This document shows, in pieces, positions 1-7,344 of a DNA stretch of 25,310 nucleotides. The notes beneath the pieces are model-generated. The model had not been told where the DNA came from, made no database searches, and saw only the letters and a list, made by a program, of their open reading frames with translations. The stretch lies in IMG/VR virus record IMGVR_UViG_3300008448_000574, positions 1-25,310 of that record; one strand, 5' to 3'. The translations under genes and the position numbers were made by a program. Numbering within the stretch: position 1 is the stretch's first letter; the number at the start of each line of letters is the position of its first letter. Source of the DNA: a virus.

Positions 1-162
1 AAAGATGTAGTATTCATCTGGCTTATTCTGTCCTTTTGGATATAGAATTGCAGGTCCTGTAGGGCAGTGAGGTTTTACAATTCCCTTTTCGTCCTCATAA
101 ACATGCATAACAATGCCTTCGATTGTTTTTATAGTTCTATAAGATGCGTCTTTTTTAGGCAT
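1..162 (-). CDS. Partial conserved phage protein with GPA-type repeat motif
   Basis: Only the first 54 codons are in the window; the frame is open to the left edge. The protein starts MPKKDASYRTIKTIEGIV and reaches an HCPTGPAILYPKG stretch followed by EYYIF. The 'H-x-x-x-GPA-x-x-x-P-x-G ... EYYxxG' pattern resembles repeat proteins common in T4-like phages (RxDGPA-type repeats), whose function is unknown. The ATG lies 47 bases downstream of the 640-residue gene's stop, on the same strand, so it is probably the next gene of the same transcript. The repeat family assignment rests on one visible repeat and is tentative. Confidence 0.6.
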   Translation of the reverse strand, partial: MPKKDASYRTIKTIEGIVMHVYEDEKGIVKPHCPTGPAILYPKGQNKPDEYYIF

Positions 163-209
163 AAAATTAGTTTGCCTTAAATATACAAAAAATAATTGAA
201 ATAAAAAAA

Positions 210-2132
210 TTATTTTTCTCCTATTTTTAAACCAGAAGTATTAATATAGAGTGATTTTCCTGCCCATCCACCAGAAGCTCTAGTTCTTAGTGTCAATGGA
301 ATAGTAACATTTGATTGTATTAAATCGCTATAAAATTTAATATCGAAAGATTGCCCAGTTCCTCCATATATAAATTGTATCTTTTTAATATTTTCAGGAG
401 TAGACTTAGTAAGCATCATTTTGGATTCATCATCAGAAGTAACATCTTTTATTGTTGATCCAGTTTCTGTTCCTATAAGTAATTTATAAGGCACATCATT
501 AACTTCTGGATTTACTTCTCCATAGGTATAATACGCAATGGTTTTAAGTAAATAATTTAAGTTTGTAGGTTTTTTCCAATAGCTTCCTATATTTTGTATT
601 AACTGATTTCTAAATAAATGATAGAAGTCTTTTCCGTAAAAATCCAGTCCATCTTTTTGAAACTCTCTAGCAAGATTCGCAAAAGATCCTCTACTAGTTG
701 TTTCAGAGTGATTTTCTTTTTCAATATCAAAATCTTTAAGTGCCTTTTTAGTATTAGGTGCTTTTAAAGATCTATTTGTTATTATTGATTCTGCTGCTTG
801 ATTCCAAGAGCTGTCAACTATTTGTTTTATGTTTTTATCTTGTTTTTTATCTCCTACCTTACTAGCAAATGCAGAAAGGCTCGTATTAAATTTAGGAGTA
901 GAATCTGGTCCTTTGTCTGTTATTTTATTTGAGTATCCTAAAAAGTTTCCGTCTTTAAATTTAATAAATACGTCAGATGGATTTTTACTTCCTACGCCTT
1001 CAGGTTTTGCTCTAGGTGTCCAATACACTTGAGAAATAGATTTAATATTTCCTCCTATATCAGCTTTAACAGCTTTAGCGTTATTAATTCCTATAGCAAT
1101 ATCTCTTTCAGGAGTCTCATCTTTATCAAGAAGTTTAGATAACATTTCGTATGTTACATCAGATCCATCTCCTGTTTTAACTCCAGTTGATCCTTTCTTG
1201 CTTTTAACAAACTCTATAAATTTTTCAGGAGTTCCTTTAAAATTATTTATTAAAAAATAAACAGTTAAAAGTTCATTAACATTAGAAGATGCAGTAGAGT
1301 CTTTTCTTTTTTTAGTACCATAGTGATCTACTACTTCTGCCTTTGTTGTTTGTACATAGTATTCAGTATCTGTAATAGTTCCATTATTATCTACAGCTAC
1401 TTGAAAAAAAAATTTACCTTTTCTATCTAAAACAGGTTTTCCTTTGGGTTGAAATACACTTTTAAAAACAACTTTTTCAGGATCTAATTTTAATTTTTTA
1501 GCAACATCATTTTTGATATTATCCTGTAATACATAGTATGGATTGAATCCCTCTTTAGTTTTATAGTTTGGACTAACAGTAAATTCTACAGTAAGATTCT
1601 TTTTTAAAATACCCTCTAGTATTTTAGCTTCCGTAAGCTCTTCACCTCCAGCTCCTGCTTCTTCGCCTCCTGTTTCTGCTGGTGGTGTTGGTCCTGCTTC
1701 TTCTGCTGGACCTTCTGAATCTCTTGTGCCTTGCTCTGCTCCTTCTGGACCTTGTGTCTTCAAAGGATTGCCAAACCTTAATAGTCTTGATATAGCAACC
1801 ATACACCTTTCTTTCTCACCTATAGACATTAAATAGTATTTCTTTCCTTCTACAGTTGCTTCATAAGCTTTACCCATGAACTGTAAGAAAAAGAATTGGC
1901 CGTTGTGTAAAACAATTTTAAATGTAGTTGGTTTAGGAGCCACTACATATATACCTGTTATGTACTCTTCAAATGATGGAGTCATAAGATACTCAAGAGT
2001 GTTCTTAAGTCCTACGTACTTTCTTAATATAAACTGCATAGGATCATCCTCAAACGTAGATTGTTCAGGTTCCATCCTATCTAACTCTTGTAAGAGTATA
2101 GTTTTTAATATGTCATGATTACTCACTGGCAT
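210..2132 (-). CDS. Large tagged phage protein, possible PD-(D/E)xK-like nuclease
   Basis: 640 residues. The N-terminus (HDILKTILLQE-L, residues 6-17) matches the leader seen on several neighbours. Residues 20-120 form one domain. Residues about 127-165 are a Gly/Glu/Pro/Ala-rich linker, encoded by a locally GC-richer stretch (about 1635-1750). A second domain follows. It contains a 'SSNVNELL' segment (283-290) and then PSDV...GYSNK (about 385-403), which resembles the D-x(n)-(E/S)xK core of PD-(D/E)xK nucleases, though S-N-K in place of E-x-K is weak. The C-terminus ends in a Gly-rich segment (GGTGQSF, RASGGWAGKSLYIN). The gene starts 3 bases after the preceding stop, in the string AAATAAATAATG. 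No family is recognised with certainty; a packaged nuclease or other structural accessory protein are the leading ideas. Confidence 0.6.
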   Translation of the reverse strand: MPVSNHDILKTILLQELDRMEPEQSTFEDDPMQFILRKYVGLKNTLEYLMTPSFEEYITGIYVVAPKPTTFKIVLHNGQFFFLQFMGKAYEATVEGKKYYLMSIGEKERCMVAISRLLRFGNPLKTQGPEGAEQGTRDSEGPAEEAGPTPPAETGGEEAGAGGEELTEAKILEGILKKNLTVEFTVSPNYKTKEGFNPYYVLQDNIKNDVAKKLKLDPEKVVFKSVFQPKGKPVLDRKGKFFFQVAVDNNGTITDTEYYVQTTKAEVVDHYGTKKRKDSTASSNVNELLTVYFLINNFKGTPEKFIEFVKSKKGSTGVKTGDGSDVTYEMLSKLLDKDETPERDIAIGINNAKAVKADIGGNIKSISQVYWTPRAKPEGVGSKNPSDVFIKFKDGNFLGYSNKITDKGPDSTPKFNTSLSAFASKVGDKKQDKNIKQIVDSSWNQAAESIITNRSLKAPNTKKALKDFDIEKENHSETTSRGSFANLAREFQKDGLDFYGKDFYHLFRNQLIQNIGSYWKKPTNLNYLLKTIAYYTYGEVNPEVNDVPYKLLIGTETGSTIKDVTSDDESKMMLTKSTPENIKKIQFIYGGTGQSFDIKFYSDLIQSNVTIPLTLRTRASGGWAGKSLYINTSGLKIGEK

Positions 2133-2135
2133 TAT

Positions 2136-2777
2136 TTATTTTGCTTTTTTTGCTTGACCTTTCCAAAATGCTGCACCGGCTACAGCTTCAGGATTGTCTG
2201 CACCTGACTTTTTAGCAGCTTTAACTATCTTCTCAAATCCTTTACCTTTCTTTCCCATGTCTTTACCAGACTTAGCTTTCTTTACTATAGCTGATTTTTG
2301 CTTCTTAGAAAGACCTGCTGAAGGTTTCTTTTTAGCCTCAAGAAGATCTTCCATCATAGACTGAAGAGTCATGTCATCTACAGGTTCTTCTTCACTACCT
2401 ACAGGAAGTTCATCCATATCTTCTCCACCATTGTGGTATTCATGGTAATTCTTTGAAGCCTGATTGATATAATTCTCTGCATTAGTAATATGATCTTGAA
2501 TCCAAGCTGGGATATCTTTCTCATCTTGGCCTAACATATTCATTAATTGACTTGCTGAGCTTATAATCGACTTAAGGCTATTTTGTGCCATTGATACTTC
2601 ATGGTCTTCACCTTCTTTTTTCATACCTTTTTTCTTAGCTTGCAAAGCTATAAAATCTGCTCGCGTTATTTTATTAAACGGTTTTGCTGCGCCGGCAATC
2701 TTCTCTTGATTTCCAGGAAGATCTTTTTCGTTTAACTCTTTCATGAGTAATGCCTTGAAGAATGAAATACTGTTCAT
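2136..2777 (-). CDS. Tagged lysine-rich phage protein, possible internal head protein
   Basis: I choose the internal ATG at 2777 (213 residues, MNSISFFKALLMKELNEKD). The longest ORF begins at 2843, but that would overlap the upstream gene by 65 bases; the 2777 start lies one base after that gene's stop and exposes the shared leader (FFKALLMKE-LNE). The centre is acidic and helical (AENYINQASKNYHEYH, then DELPVGSEEEPVDD). The C-terminal 60 residues are very lysine-rich and end with a 'KKSGADNPEAVAGAAFWKG' type motif found in many small phage proteins. This acidic-then-basic layout, together with the leader, would suit a DNA-associated head protein, but the function is inferred, not recognised. 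Confidence 0.65.
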   Translation of the reverse strand: MNSISFFKALLMKELNEKDLPGNQEKIAGAAKPFNKITRADFIALQAKKKGMKKEGEDHEVSMAQNSLKSIISSASQLMNMLGQDEKDIPAWIQDHITNAENYINQASKNYHEYHNGGEDMDELPVGSEEEPVDDMTLQSMMEDLLEAKKKPSAGLSKKQKSAIVKKAKSGKDMGKKGKGFEKIVKAAKKSGADNPEAVAGAAFWKGQAKKAK

Positions 2778-2778
2778 T

Positions 2779-3066
2779 TTATTTTTTCTTTTTAGATTTA
2801 CTTGCCCTTTTCCATAAACTTTTATCTGCTTTTCTAGCTCCACCTTTACCTGTTACAAATGAATTTACTCTCCCCATTGCCCATTGGTGTTGACCAACTC
2901 CAGGACGATGCCCTGTTTTCCAAGCTGCCAAACCTTTAGCATATACACTTTTGAGTATTGACTTAGATATACCAGTAGACTTTGCTTTATTTGCTAAGGC
3001 TTTTTCTACTTCAGCATCGTACTCAAGAATAAGTATCTGTTTTAATATATCTAATTTATTGATCAT
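2779..3066 (-). CDS. Small basic phage protein, DUF5824-like
   Basis: 95 residues. The leader MINKLDILKQILILE-Y matches those of neighbouring genes. The body carries GISKSILKSVYAKGLAAWKTG, HRPG (residues 53-56), QWAMGRVNSF (61-70), and a Lys-rich end (SKSKKKK). The 'VYxRGxAAWxxGHRPG...QWAxxRVxSF' arrangement is one I associate with the DUF5824 family, widespread in T4-like and other large phages and of unknown function; the DUF number is from memory. It overlaps the upstream gene by 4 bases (ATGA-type), which points to translational coupling within the minus-strand operon. Confidence 0.75.
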   Translation of the reverse strand: MINKLDILKQILILEYDAEVEKALANKAKSTGISKSILKSVYAKGLAAWKTGHRPGVGQHQWAMGRVNSFVTGKGGARKADKSLWKRASKSKKKK

Positions 3067-3338
3067 TTCTTTTTCTTTTTATCTAGTTTCTTTTTAACTA
3101 TCTCACGAGTCCTATCCATCTTCCTTGCATAAGCAGGATCATCTTTACGATTAAAATTAGCTTGTTGATTTAAAGAACCGGATATCTTACTCATATTACT
3201 CTTTCTTGTTCTTATCAACCAATTAGCTAGCTTTTCTGCTGATAACTCCTTAAACTTACCTTTAGCATCTGGAGCATTGGAATGATGAAACTTCAATCTT
3301 TCTTCAACTAATTGTTGTAATAGTTCTTGTAGCTTCAT
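3063..3338 (-). CDS. Small basic conserved phage protein
   Basis: 91 residues: leader MKLQELLQQLVE-E, then FHHSNAPDAKGKF, LANWLIRTRKSNMSKISGS, LNQQANFNRKDDPAYARKM and a terminal KKKLDKKKKK. The 'LAxWLIxxRKxxxxKIxGSLNQQxxFNRKxxPxYAxKM' block is a recurring motif in phage genomes, with no function known to me. The net charge is strongly positive. It overlaps the upstream gene by one base and the downstream gene by four. Like its neighbours it could bind DNA in the capsid; that is inference from charge and leader. Confidence 0.7.
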   Translation of the reverse strand: MKLQELLQQLVEERLKFHHSNAPDAKGKFKELSAEKLANWLIRTRKSNMSKISGSLNQQANFNRKDDPAYARKMDRTREIVKKKLDKKKKK

Positions 3339-3883
3339 TACTTTTCTTTTTTACCAAATCTTTTTTCATATGCTGATGTTGCAGCGCTTTTCTTAGTCTT
3401 GTACTTTTTAGTCTTAGCTTTGTCAGCATAATCAGCTTCCCACTTACCATATGCAGAAGGATCATCAGACTTTAACTTCTTAACTCTATTGATCTCCTTC
3501 TTCATTGCTGCTGCATCTTTTGTAAGATACGCAGGGTTAACTTTACCTTTCTTTTTTGCCTCGCTTACTCTAACACAATTAGGAACCATTCTGTTCCCTT
3601 TCTTTTTCATACCTTGTTTTTCATATCCATCCCAGCAAGCCTCTTCTAAAGGACGAAGATCTAACTCTCTTTCTATCTCAATTACATCTTCATAATCAAG
3701 ATGAAGTAGATCGTTTTCTAATTTAGCTTGGTCTGTATGACCAACTCCAGAAACAACTTGAGCTATTTTCTTTTTTGTAAAATCATCTGCATCTAAGAAA
3801 GCCTGTAGTATCGCTTGATAATGAATGTCTTTATCAGACATTTCAGATACTACTTCATTTAATATGTCTTTAAGCTTGATCAT
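3338..3883 (-). CDS. Tagged phage protein with CWxGY...VPNC motif
   Basis: 181 residues. The N-terminus MIKLKDILNE-VVSE is one of the clearest copies of the shared leader. Residues 20-80 are predicted helical and acidic. At 83-103 is the CWDGY...GMKKKGNRMVPNC motif, common to phage head-region proteins of marine and environmental myoviruses, with paired cysteines at 83 and 103. The remainder is Lys-rich, ending AYEKRFGKKEK. The ATG is in a 4-base overlap with the upstream gene's stop. An additional L-x-E-like site (RPLEE-ACW) precedes the Cys motif and could be a processing site. Function unknown. Confidence 0.7.
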   Translation of the reverse strand: MIKLKDILNEVVSEMSDKDIHYQAILQAFLDADDFTKKKIAQVVSGVGHTDQAKLENDLLHLDYEDVIEIERELDLRPLEEACWDGYEKQGMKKKGNRMVPNCVRVSEAKKKGKVNPAYLTKDAAAMKKEINRVKKLKSDDPSAYGKWEADYADKAKTKKYKTKKSAATSAYEKRFGKKEK

Positions 3884-4197
3884 TTGTTTCTGATTATTAA
3901 TTCACCTAATACTTCTAGCCTTCCAACCTCCCTCTGAAACTCAGTCTGGGTCATATCGAGAGATATGCTTTTATATGTCTTATCGTATTCTTTTTTAGCC
4001 TCTTCTATATTAAAGTCACCTTGTTTAGCCTTTTTATAATAAGGCATCTTAACTATAAAGTGATTATAAGTAAGCATGGAAAGACCACCTTTCTCCTTTG
4101 CATTGTTTGCAATCTTCTCTGCACCTTTCATTCTTGTCTCTGCAAACTCTATAAAAGACTCTTTAATCTCCTTTAAAATATCTAAAAGCTTAGTCAT
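3880..4197 (-). CDS. Small tagged helical phage protein
   Basis: 105 residues beginning MTKLLDILKE-IKES, nearly the same leader as the kinase at 9209-9994 and the gene at 3338-3883. The body is charged and helical (EFAETRMKGAEKIANNAKEK, YDKTYKSISLDMTQTEFQREVGRLEVLGELIIRNK). No known domain was recognised. It is preceded by the GATATTTATA motif five bases before the ATG, so it may head the transcript of the five small genes that follow it leftward, each of which abuts or overlaps the next. Confidence 0.65.
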   Translation of the reverse strand: MTKLLDILKEIKESFIEFAETRMKGAEKIANNAKEKGGLSMLTYNHFIVKMPYYKKAKQGDFNIEEAKKEYDKTYKSISLDMTQTEFQREVGRLEVLGELIIRNK

Positions 4198-4202
4198 ATG
4201 AA

Positions 4203-4212
4203 TATAAATATC
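4203..4212 (-). promoter_or_regulatory. Candidate promoter element GATATTTATA
   Basis: Read on the minus strand this is GATATTTATA, five bases before the ATG at 4197. It belongs to a set of near-identical sites at gene junctions (14422, 18162, 10001, 6756, 11764). On the opposite strand it reads TATAAATA, the T4 late-promoter core, but pointing away from the gene. The assignment rests on recurrence only. Confidence 0.35.
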
Positions 4213-4239
4213 TGCCTATTAATTAAAGTTGGTAGTTAA

Positions 4240-4902
4240 CTATTCGTCTATATATGTAAAAGTACTAGATCCAGCTGCTGACCACCTGTCTGAGTTTTCA
4301 CAGATCCAGGTTTTAGTTGAGAATTTAAAGTAGGGTGTTTTTAAGTCTGTAGAAGGAGTTTGAGACTGGTGTTTCCACAATATCCTGTTATTAGGTTGTG
4401 CTGCAAACTGACCGTTGTCCAATTTAATTATATTAAATGACTTATGTTCATTCGGTGTTTCTGACCAGGAAACGTCTACTTCATTTGGATCTGAAGAGCA
4501 CGAATCGATAGTAAATAGATAATAACCAGGAGCCTTTGACTTGTCTTTCATTATTACTTCGCAACGTGCATTTCTCAATCTTTGCTTTTTTATAACAGAT
4601 ATATTGTATGAAAAACAGTCCCATAACTGTAACCAATCTAGTGGGTACATATTATTTCTATCTATATCTGTTTTCCAAACAAAAGCATGGATAGGAAGCT
4701 TATCGTATAAAGCCCCGTAATCGTGTAAGAACGACTCAAAATATAAAGCCTGATTGGGTATTGATTTTGTTGTTATCCAGTGAGCTGATTCGTACTCATT
4801 TTCACCTAACAACTTATTTTTACTGTCTTTAGTAAAATCGTATAAAAACTCTTTACGTATAAAAACTTCTATTGGTGGTATACTAGCTACTAAATAAGCC
4901 AT
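4240..4902 (-). CDS. Conserved phage protein, unknown function
   Basis: 220 residues beginning MAYLVASIPPIEVFIRKEFL. It contains HAFVWKTDI, PLDWLQLWDCFSYNISVI, RNARCEV and YYLFTIDSC segments. It is rich in aromatic residues and Cys/Trp and is likely a compact globular protein. I recognise the 'IPPxEVxxRKEFLYD... LQLWDCxSY' pattern as a conserved protein of T4-like environmental phages, but no function is known to me. It lacks the leader found on its neighbours. The ATG directly follows AATAAATA. It lies 31 bases after the preceding gene and 42 bases before the next, so it is less tightly packed than the rest of the operon. Confidence 0.65.
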   Translation of the reverse strand: MAYLVASIPPIEVFIRKEFLYDFTKDSKNKLLGENEYESAHWITTKSIPNQALYFESFLHDYGALYDKLPIHAFVWKTDIDRNNMYPLDWLQLWDCFSYNISVIKKQRLRNARCEVIMKDKSKAPGYYLFTIDSCSSDPNEVDVSWSETPNEHKSFNIIKLDNGQFAAQPNNRILWKHQSQTPSTDLKTPYFKFSTKTWICENSDRWSAAGSSTFTYIDE

Positions 4903-4933
4903 TATTTATTGAGTATTTAAATCAATTTATATT

Positions 4934-5401
4934 CTACCACTTTCTACAAGACCAATATCTAGCTTTCCATCTAGGTCCTGGATTAGTATCGCAATGATGT
5001 CTTGCTCTGAAACTTTTTCTCCTTTTAGGATTAGACTTCTTTATCTTCATGTTAGGATCGCCAAAGTTAACCTTAACAACGTTTCCTTTGTTATTCTTAA
5101 CATATACTTTGAACTTCTTAACGTCGCCTCTCATAGGTTTACCTAGAGGCACTTTGCGTCCTTGATATTCTGCCTCTTCAAGTGGTTTGTCCCAGCATTC
5201 TTTTATATACTCTGCTAAACATTGTGGGCAATATTCTCCTTCGTTTAACTCTTCAAGGCCTGCCTTCTTTAATTTATCGTAGTATTTAGGATCTTCTTTG
5301 ATATGATCCATAGCTATTTTTAAAGCCATTTTAGGATCATCAGTATGCTCCATTTCAACTTCGATGCCTTTCTTTATTTGGGATAATAAGGCCTTGTCCA
5401 T
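4934..5401 (-). CDS. Two-domain phage protein (DUF5661-like plus Cys/His C-terminal domain)
   Basis: 155 residues. Residues 8-48 (KKGIEVEMEHTDDPKMALKI, then DHIKEDPKYYDKL) match the DUF5661-type motif. A CPQC pair (58-61) and ECW (69) follow. Residues 77-155 (EAEYQGRKVPLGKP, KKFKVYVKN, GNVVKVNFGDPNM, RRKSFRARHHCDT, KARYWSCRKW) are a strongly conserved phage domain that I associate with DUF6321. It is often found in or near prohead core/protease genes. H135, H136, C137 and C152 could bind metal. DUF numbers are from memory. It shares a one-base stop/start overlap with the gene upstream. An MDKALLSQIKKGIE start loosely resembles the leader but is not counted as one. Confidence 0.7.
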   Translation of the reverse strand: MDKALLSQIKKGIEVEMEHTDDPKMALKIAMDHIKEDPKYYDKLKKAGLEELNEGEYCPQCLAEYIKECWDKPLEEAEYQGRKVPLGKPMRGDVKKFKVYVKNNKGNVVKVNFGDPNMKIKKSNPKRRKSFRARHHCDTNPGPRWKARYWSCRKW

Positions 5402-5763
5402 TAATGTAAGAATTTAAGCTTATACTTAGTAGACTCTACAAGATTAACTACGTTGTCAATCTCATTCTGGATATACGAATCTTGTGGAACTTTTGTCCTA
5501 ATTGTCTCTACAAATTTAGAAAGACCTTCAAAATATAAAGTAGGATTATCATCTTCTTTTATAGTACCTTCCATTTTATATCCTCTCAAGATACCATAAC
5601 GGCCTTGATAGGACTCAACTAAACCATCGATCAAATCAACGATCTCATCGTAGTAGTCATTCAATGCTTTATGTGCAGCAAATGAAGTAGTCTGTAAATG
5701 GTAGATGTGAGCCTGATTACGACTTTGCATCAATGTACCAATAAATAAAGCGTATGGTTCCAT
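5401..5763 (-). CDS. Ferritin/Dps-like helical phage protein (DUF5856-like)
   Basis: 120 residues, mostly helical. It contains LMQSRNQAHIYHLQTTSFAA and HKALNDYYDEIVDLIDGLVE, a His/Glu/Asp-spaced helix pair like the first two helices of Dps/ferritin-like four-helix bundles, followed by YQGRYG and a C-terminal helical pair. I associate the 'HIxHLQTxSxAxHxALxxYYDEIxxLxD' motif with DUF5856, an environmental phage family compared to Dps. Metal binding is not demonstrated. It overlaps the following gene by one base (TAATG) and starts five bases after the preceding gene. A DNA-protective or structural role is possible. Confidence 0.65.
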   Translation of the reverse strand: MEPYALFIGTLMQSRNQAHIYHLQTTSFAAHKALNDYYDEIVDLIDGLVESYQGRYGILRGYKMEGTIKEDDNPTLYFEGLSKFVETIRTKVPQDSYIQNEIDNVVNLVESTKYKLKFLH

Positions 5764-5768
5764 TATTT

Positions 5769-6731
5769 TTATAATTTAGATACTCCTTCTAGATCTTTTT
5801 TAGCATCATCAATAGAATTATATCTTATATCAGCTTGTCCTCTATTCATTTTTTTGCCATTAGCAAAAGTATAATCTTCACTAACAAAATATAATATTCT
5901 TACTGGAGATCCTTCATAGTCCTTAAATAACGATATTTCATGCGTGTTTAGATCATCTGCTTTTTTCTTATACGTAGCTTTTCCAGAAAATCCAGCATCA
6001 TCTCCAGCAAATTGATATCCATTTTTTATTAGAATATCTTCTAGAGGTTTTAATTCAGAGTGTTTTGTATTTTCTTTTAACATTGATTCTTTTAACTCTT
6101 TTTTATCTTCTACTTTCTCAACGTTTTTCTTGCTCTTCTCAATTCTTTCCATCTTACTCATAAGATCATCAATCTGAGTGGCAATCTTAGCAATATGTTC
6201 TTTGTGCTTAGAAGCATTCTTAGGATCTTTTGTAGCCATATCAACATGAGCTTTTCTTTGCTTCTCTAGATGGTTAATAGTTTTTTTCAACTTATCACCT
6301 ACTTTTCCTTTCTTTTCTTCAAGTTGGAAAGCTTCATCCATGCAAGACTTGTAAGCTTCAGCAGCAATTCTTTGTGCCTCTTCATGGTCATGATGTACAC
6401 TATGAACATCGGCCATTCCTATGCCCTTCTCTTGAATACCCATCAAAGGATTAAATTCAACAACCAAATCTGATTCTTTCATATCTGGACGAGCTTCTCG
6501 TACCACATACATAGAAGCTACACCCATATTTTCTTTCTTAACTTTCTTAGGAAGTCCTTTATGCTTGGTTGCAGCAAAGTCTTTTACATCACTTTTTTTC
6601 ATTGACTGAGCCATTTGTTTTGCTTGGCCTGATGCTTGGGAAGGCTTCATATCACCTTTTTGGAGGGCGTGAACTATGCCCATTAACTTTTGCTGTTGTT
6701 TAGATGCTGCTTTTTCTGATACGTTATGCAT
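5769..6731 (-). CDS. DUF3008-like multidomain phage protein
   Basis: 320 residues. Residues 1-62 (SEKAASKQQQKLMGIVHALQ, SDVKDFAATKHKGLPKKV) match the DUF3008-type module, a small phage/bacterial domain of unknown function. Residues 110-215 are a charged, His/Lys/Glu-rich coiled-coil-like region (INHLEKQRKAHVDMATK, IAKIATQIDDLMSKMERIEK). The C-terminal 100 residues (GYQFAGDDAGFSGKATYKKK, THEISLFKDYEGSPVRILYF) look like a small alpha/beta domain. L-x-E-like sequences at the joint (ESMLKE-NTKHS, about 216-225) could be cleavage sites. The ATG lies 22 bases after the zinc-ribbon gene, whose stop overlaps a GATATTTATT motif. Confidence 0.65.
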   Translation of the reverse strand: MHNVSEKAASKQQQKLMGIVHALQKGDMKPSQASGQAKQMAQSMKKSDVKDFAATKHKGLPKKVKKENMGVASMYVVREARPDMKESDLVVEFNPLMGIQEKGIGMADVHSVHHDHEEAQRIAAEAYKSCMDEAFQLEEKKGKVGDKLKKTINHLEKQRKAHVDMATKDPKNASKHKEHIAKIATQIDDLMSKMERIEKSKKNVEKVEDKKELKESMLKENTKHSELKPLEDILIKNGYQFAGDDAGFSGKATYKKKADDLNTHEISLFKDYEGSPVRILYFVSEDYTFANGKKMNRGQADIRYNSIDDAKKDLEGVSKL

Positions 6732-6753
6732 TGTAAGATTCTTTTAGAATTTA

Positions 6754-7332
6754 CTAATAAATATCGGTTTTCTTTAGTTTTTCCAAGTTAGCTTTGATCT
6801 CATCATACATCTTCTTCTTATCTCCACCATTCCAGGATTCTATGTCTCCAGCTTCAGAAACAAATGTATCCTTATCTTCCATCCAAGAATCAACTGCTTG
6901 TTCAAACTCTTCTAGACTTGCATTCTTATTTGAGTTCATAACATTCTTGGCATACTCATCCCACTTTCCTTCTAGTTTGATCTTGGCCTCCATGTCTATA
7001 ACACAATCAAGACACATCTTGTGTATATTATACATCTTCTTATTTAGATCATTTATCTTCAATGGCTTCTTACAGCATGGGCAAGATAAAGGCATGATGG
7101 CAAGACTTTTAATCCTGTCCATCTTAGTTATGTTCTGCTTGATATTGTTTTTAATTGTCCAAGTACGACCATCTTCTTCCCAGATATCACCTTCTTTATG
7201 ATCTACTTTGTGTTTTTCCCAACCTCCTAATACTTGAGTTCTATCACCAGTTTTACCAGTGATAATGTTTCTCATCCTTTGAACGTCTCTTTGCTTAAAC
7301 TCTTTTTTTAACGTAGACTCTTTTGGTACCAT
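6754..7332 (-). CDS. Zinc-ribbon phage protein, unknown function
   Basis: 192 residues. The N-terminal part (MRNIITGKTGDRTQVLGGWE, HKEGDIWEEDGRTWTIKNNI) precedes a four-cysteine zinc ribbon: C84 and C87 (CPCC), then C107 and C110 (CLDC), with H104 nearby. The rest is acidic and helical. I recognise the 'GKTGDRTQVLxGYEK...HKEGDxWEExGKxWTIKNGIKQNIT' pattern from other T4-like phage genomes, where it is unassigned. It could bind nucleic acid or protein. It starts 13 bases after the peptidase-HAD gene. Confidence 0.65.
   Translation of the reverse strand: MVPKESTLKKEFKQRDVQRMRNIITGKTGDRTQVLGGWEKHKVDHKEGDIWEEDGRTWTIKNNIKQNITKMDRIKSLAIMPLSCPCCKKPLKINDLNKKMYNIHKMCLDCVIDMEAKIKLEGKWDEYAKNVMNSNKNASLEEFEQAVDSWMEDKDTFVSEAGDIESWNGGDKKKMYDEIKANLEKLKKTDIY
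6756..6765 (-). promoter_or_regulatory. Candidate promoter element GATATTTATT
   Basis: On the minus strand this is GATATTTATT, 24 bases before the ATG at 6731. It overlaps the last codons of the zinc-ribbon gene (GAT ATT TAT TAG encodes D-I-Y-stop), so coding constraint may explain part of it. It is continued by AGTA, as at the kinase site (10001-10010). Confidence 0.3.
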
Positions 7333-7344
7333 AACATTATTTTA

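Noticed and set aside
829-1032. Short plus-strand ORFs inside minus-strand genes (also around 1876, 3489, 6270, 6794, 9198, 9509, 9693, 10987)
   Set aside because: They lie within well-supported genes on the other strand, have no recognisable motif and are explained by the AT-rich, biased codon use of the true genes.
2778-2843. Longer start of the lysine-rich gene at 2843 (235 residues)
   Set aside because: It would overlap the upstream gene by 65 bases and hide the leader; the ATG at 2777 sits one base after the upstream stop.
4233-4242. Perfect palindrome TAGTTAACTA at the end of the 4240-4902 gene
   Set aside because: Ten-base palindromes are expected by chance in AT-rich DNA and it is not followed by a T-run as a terminator would be.
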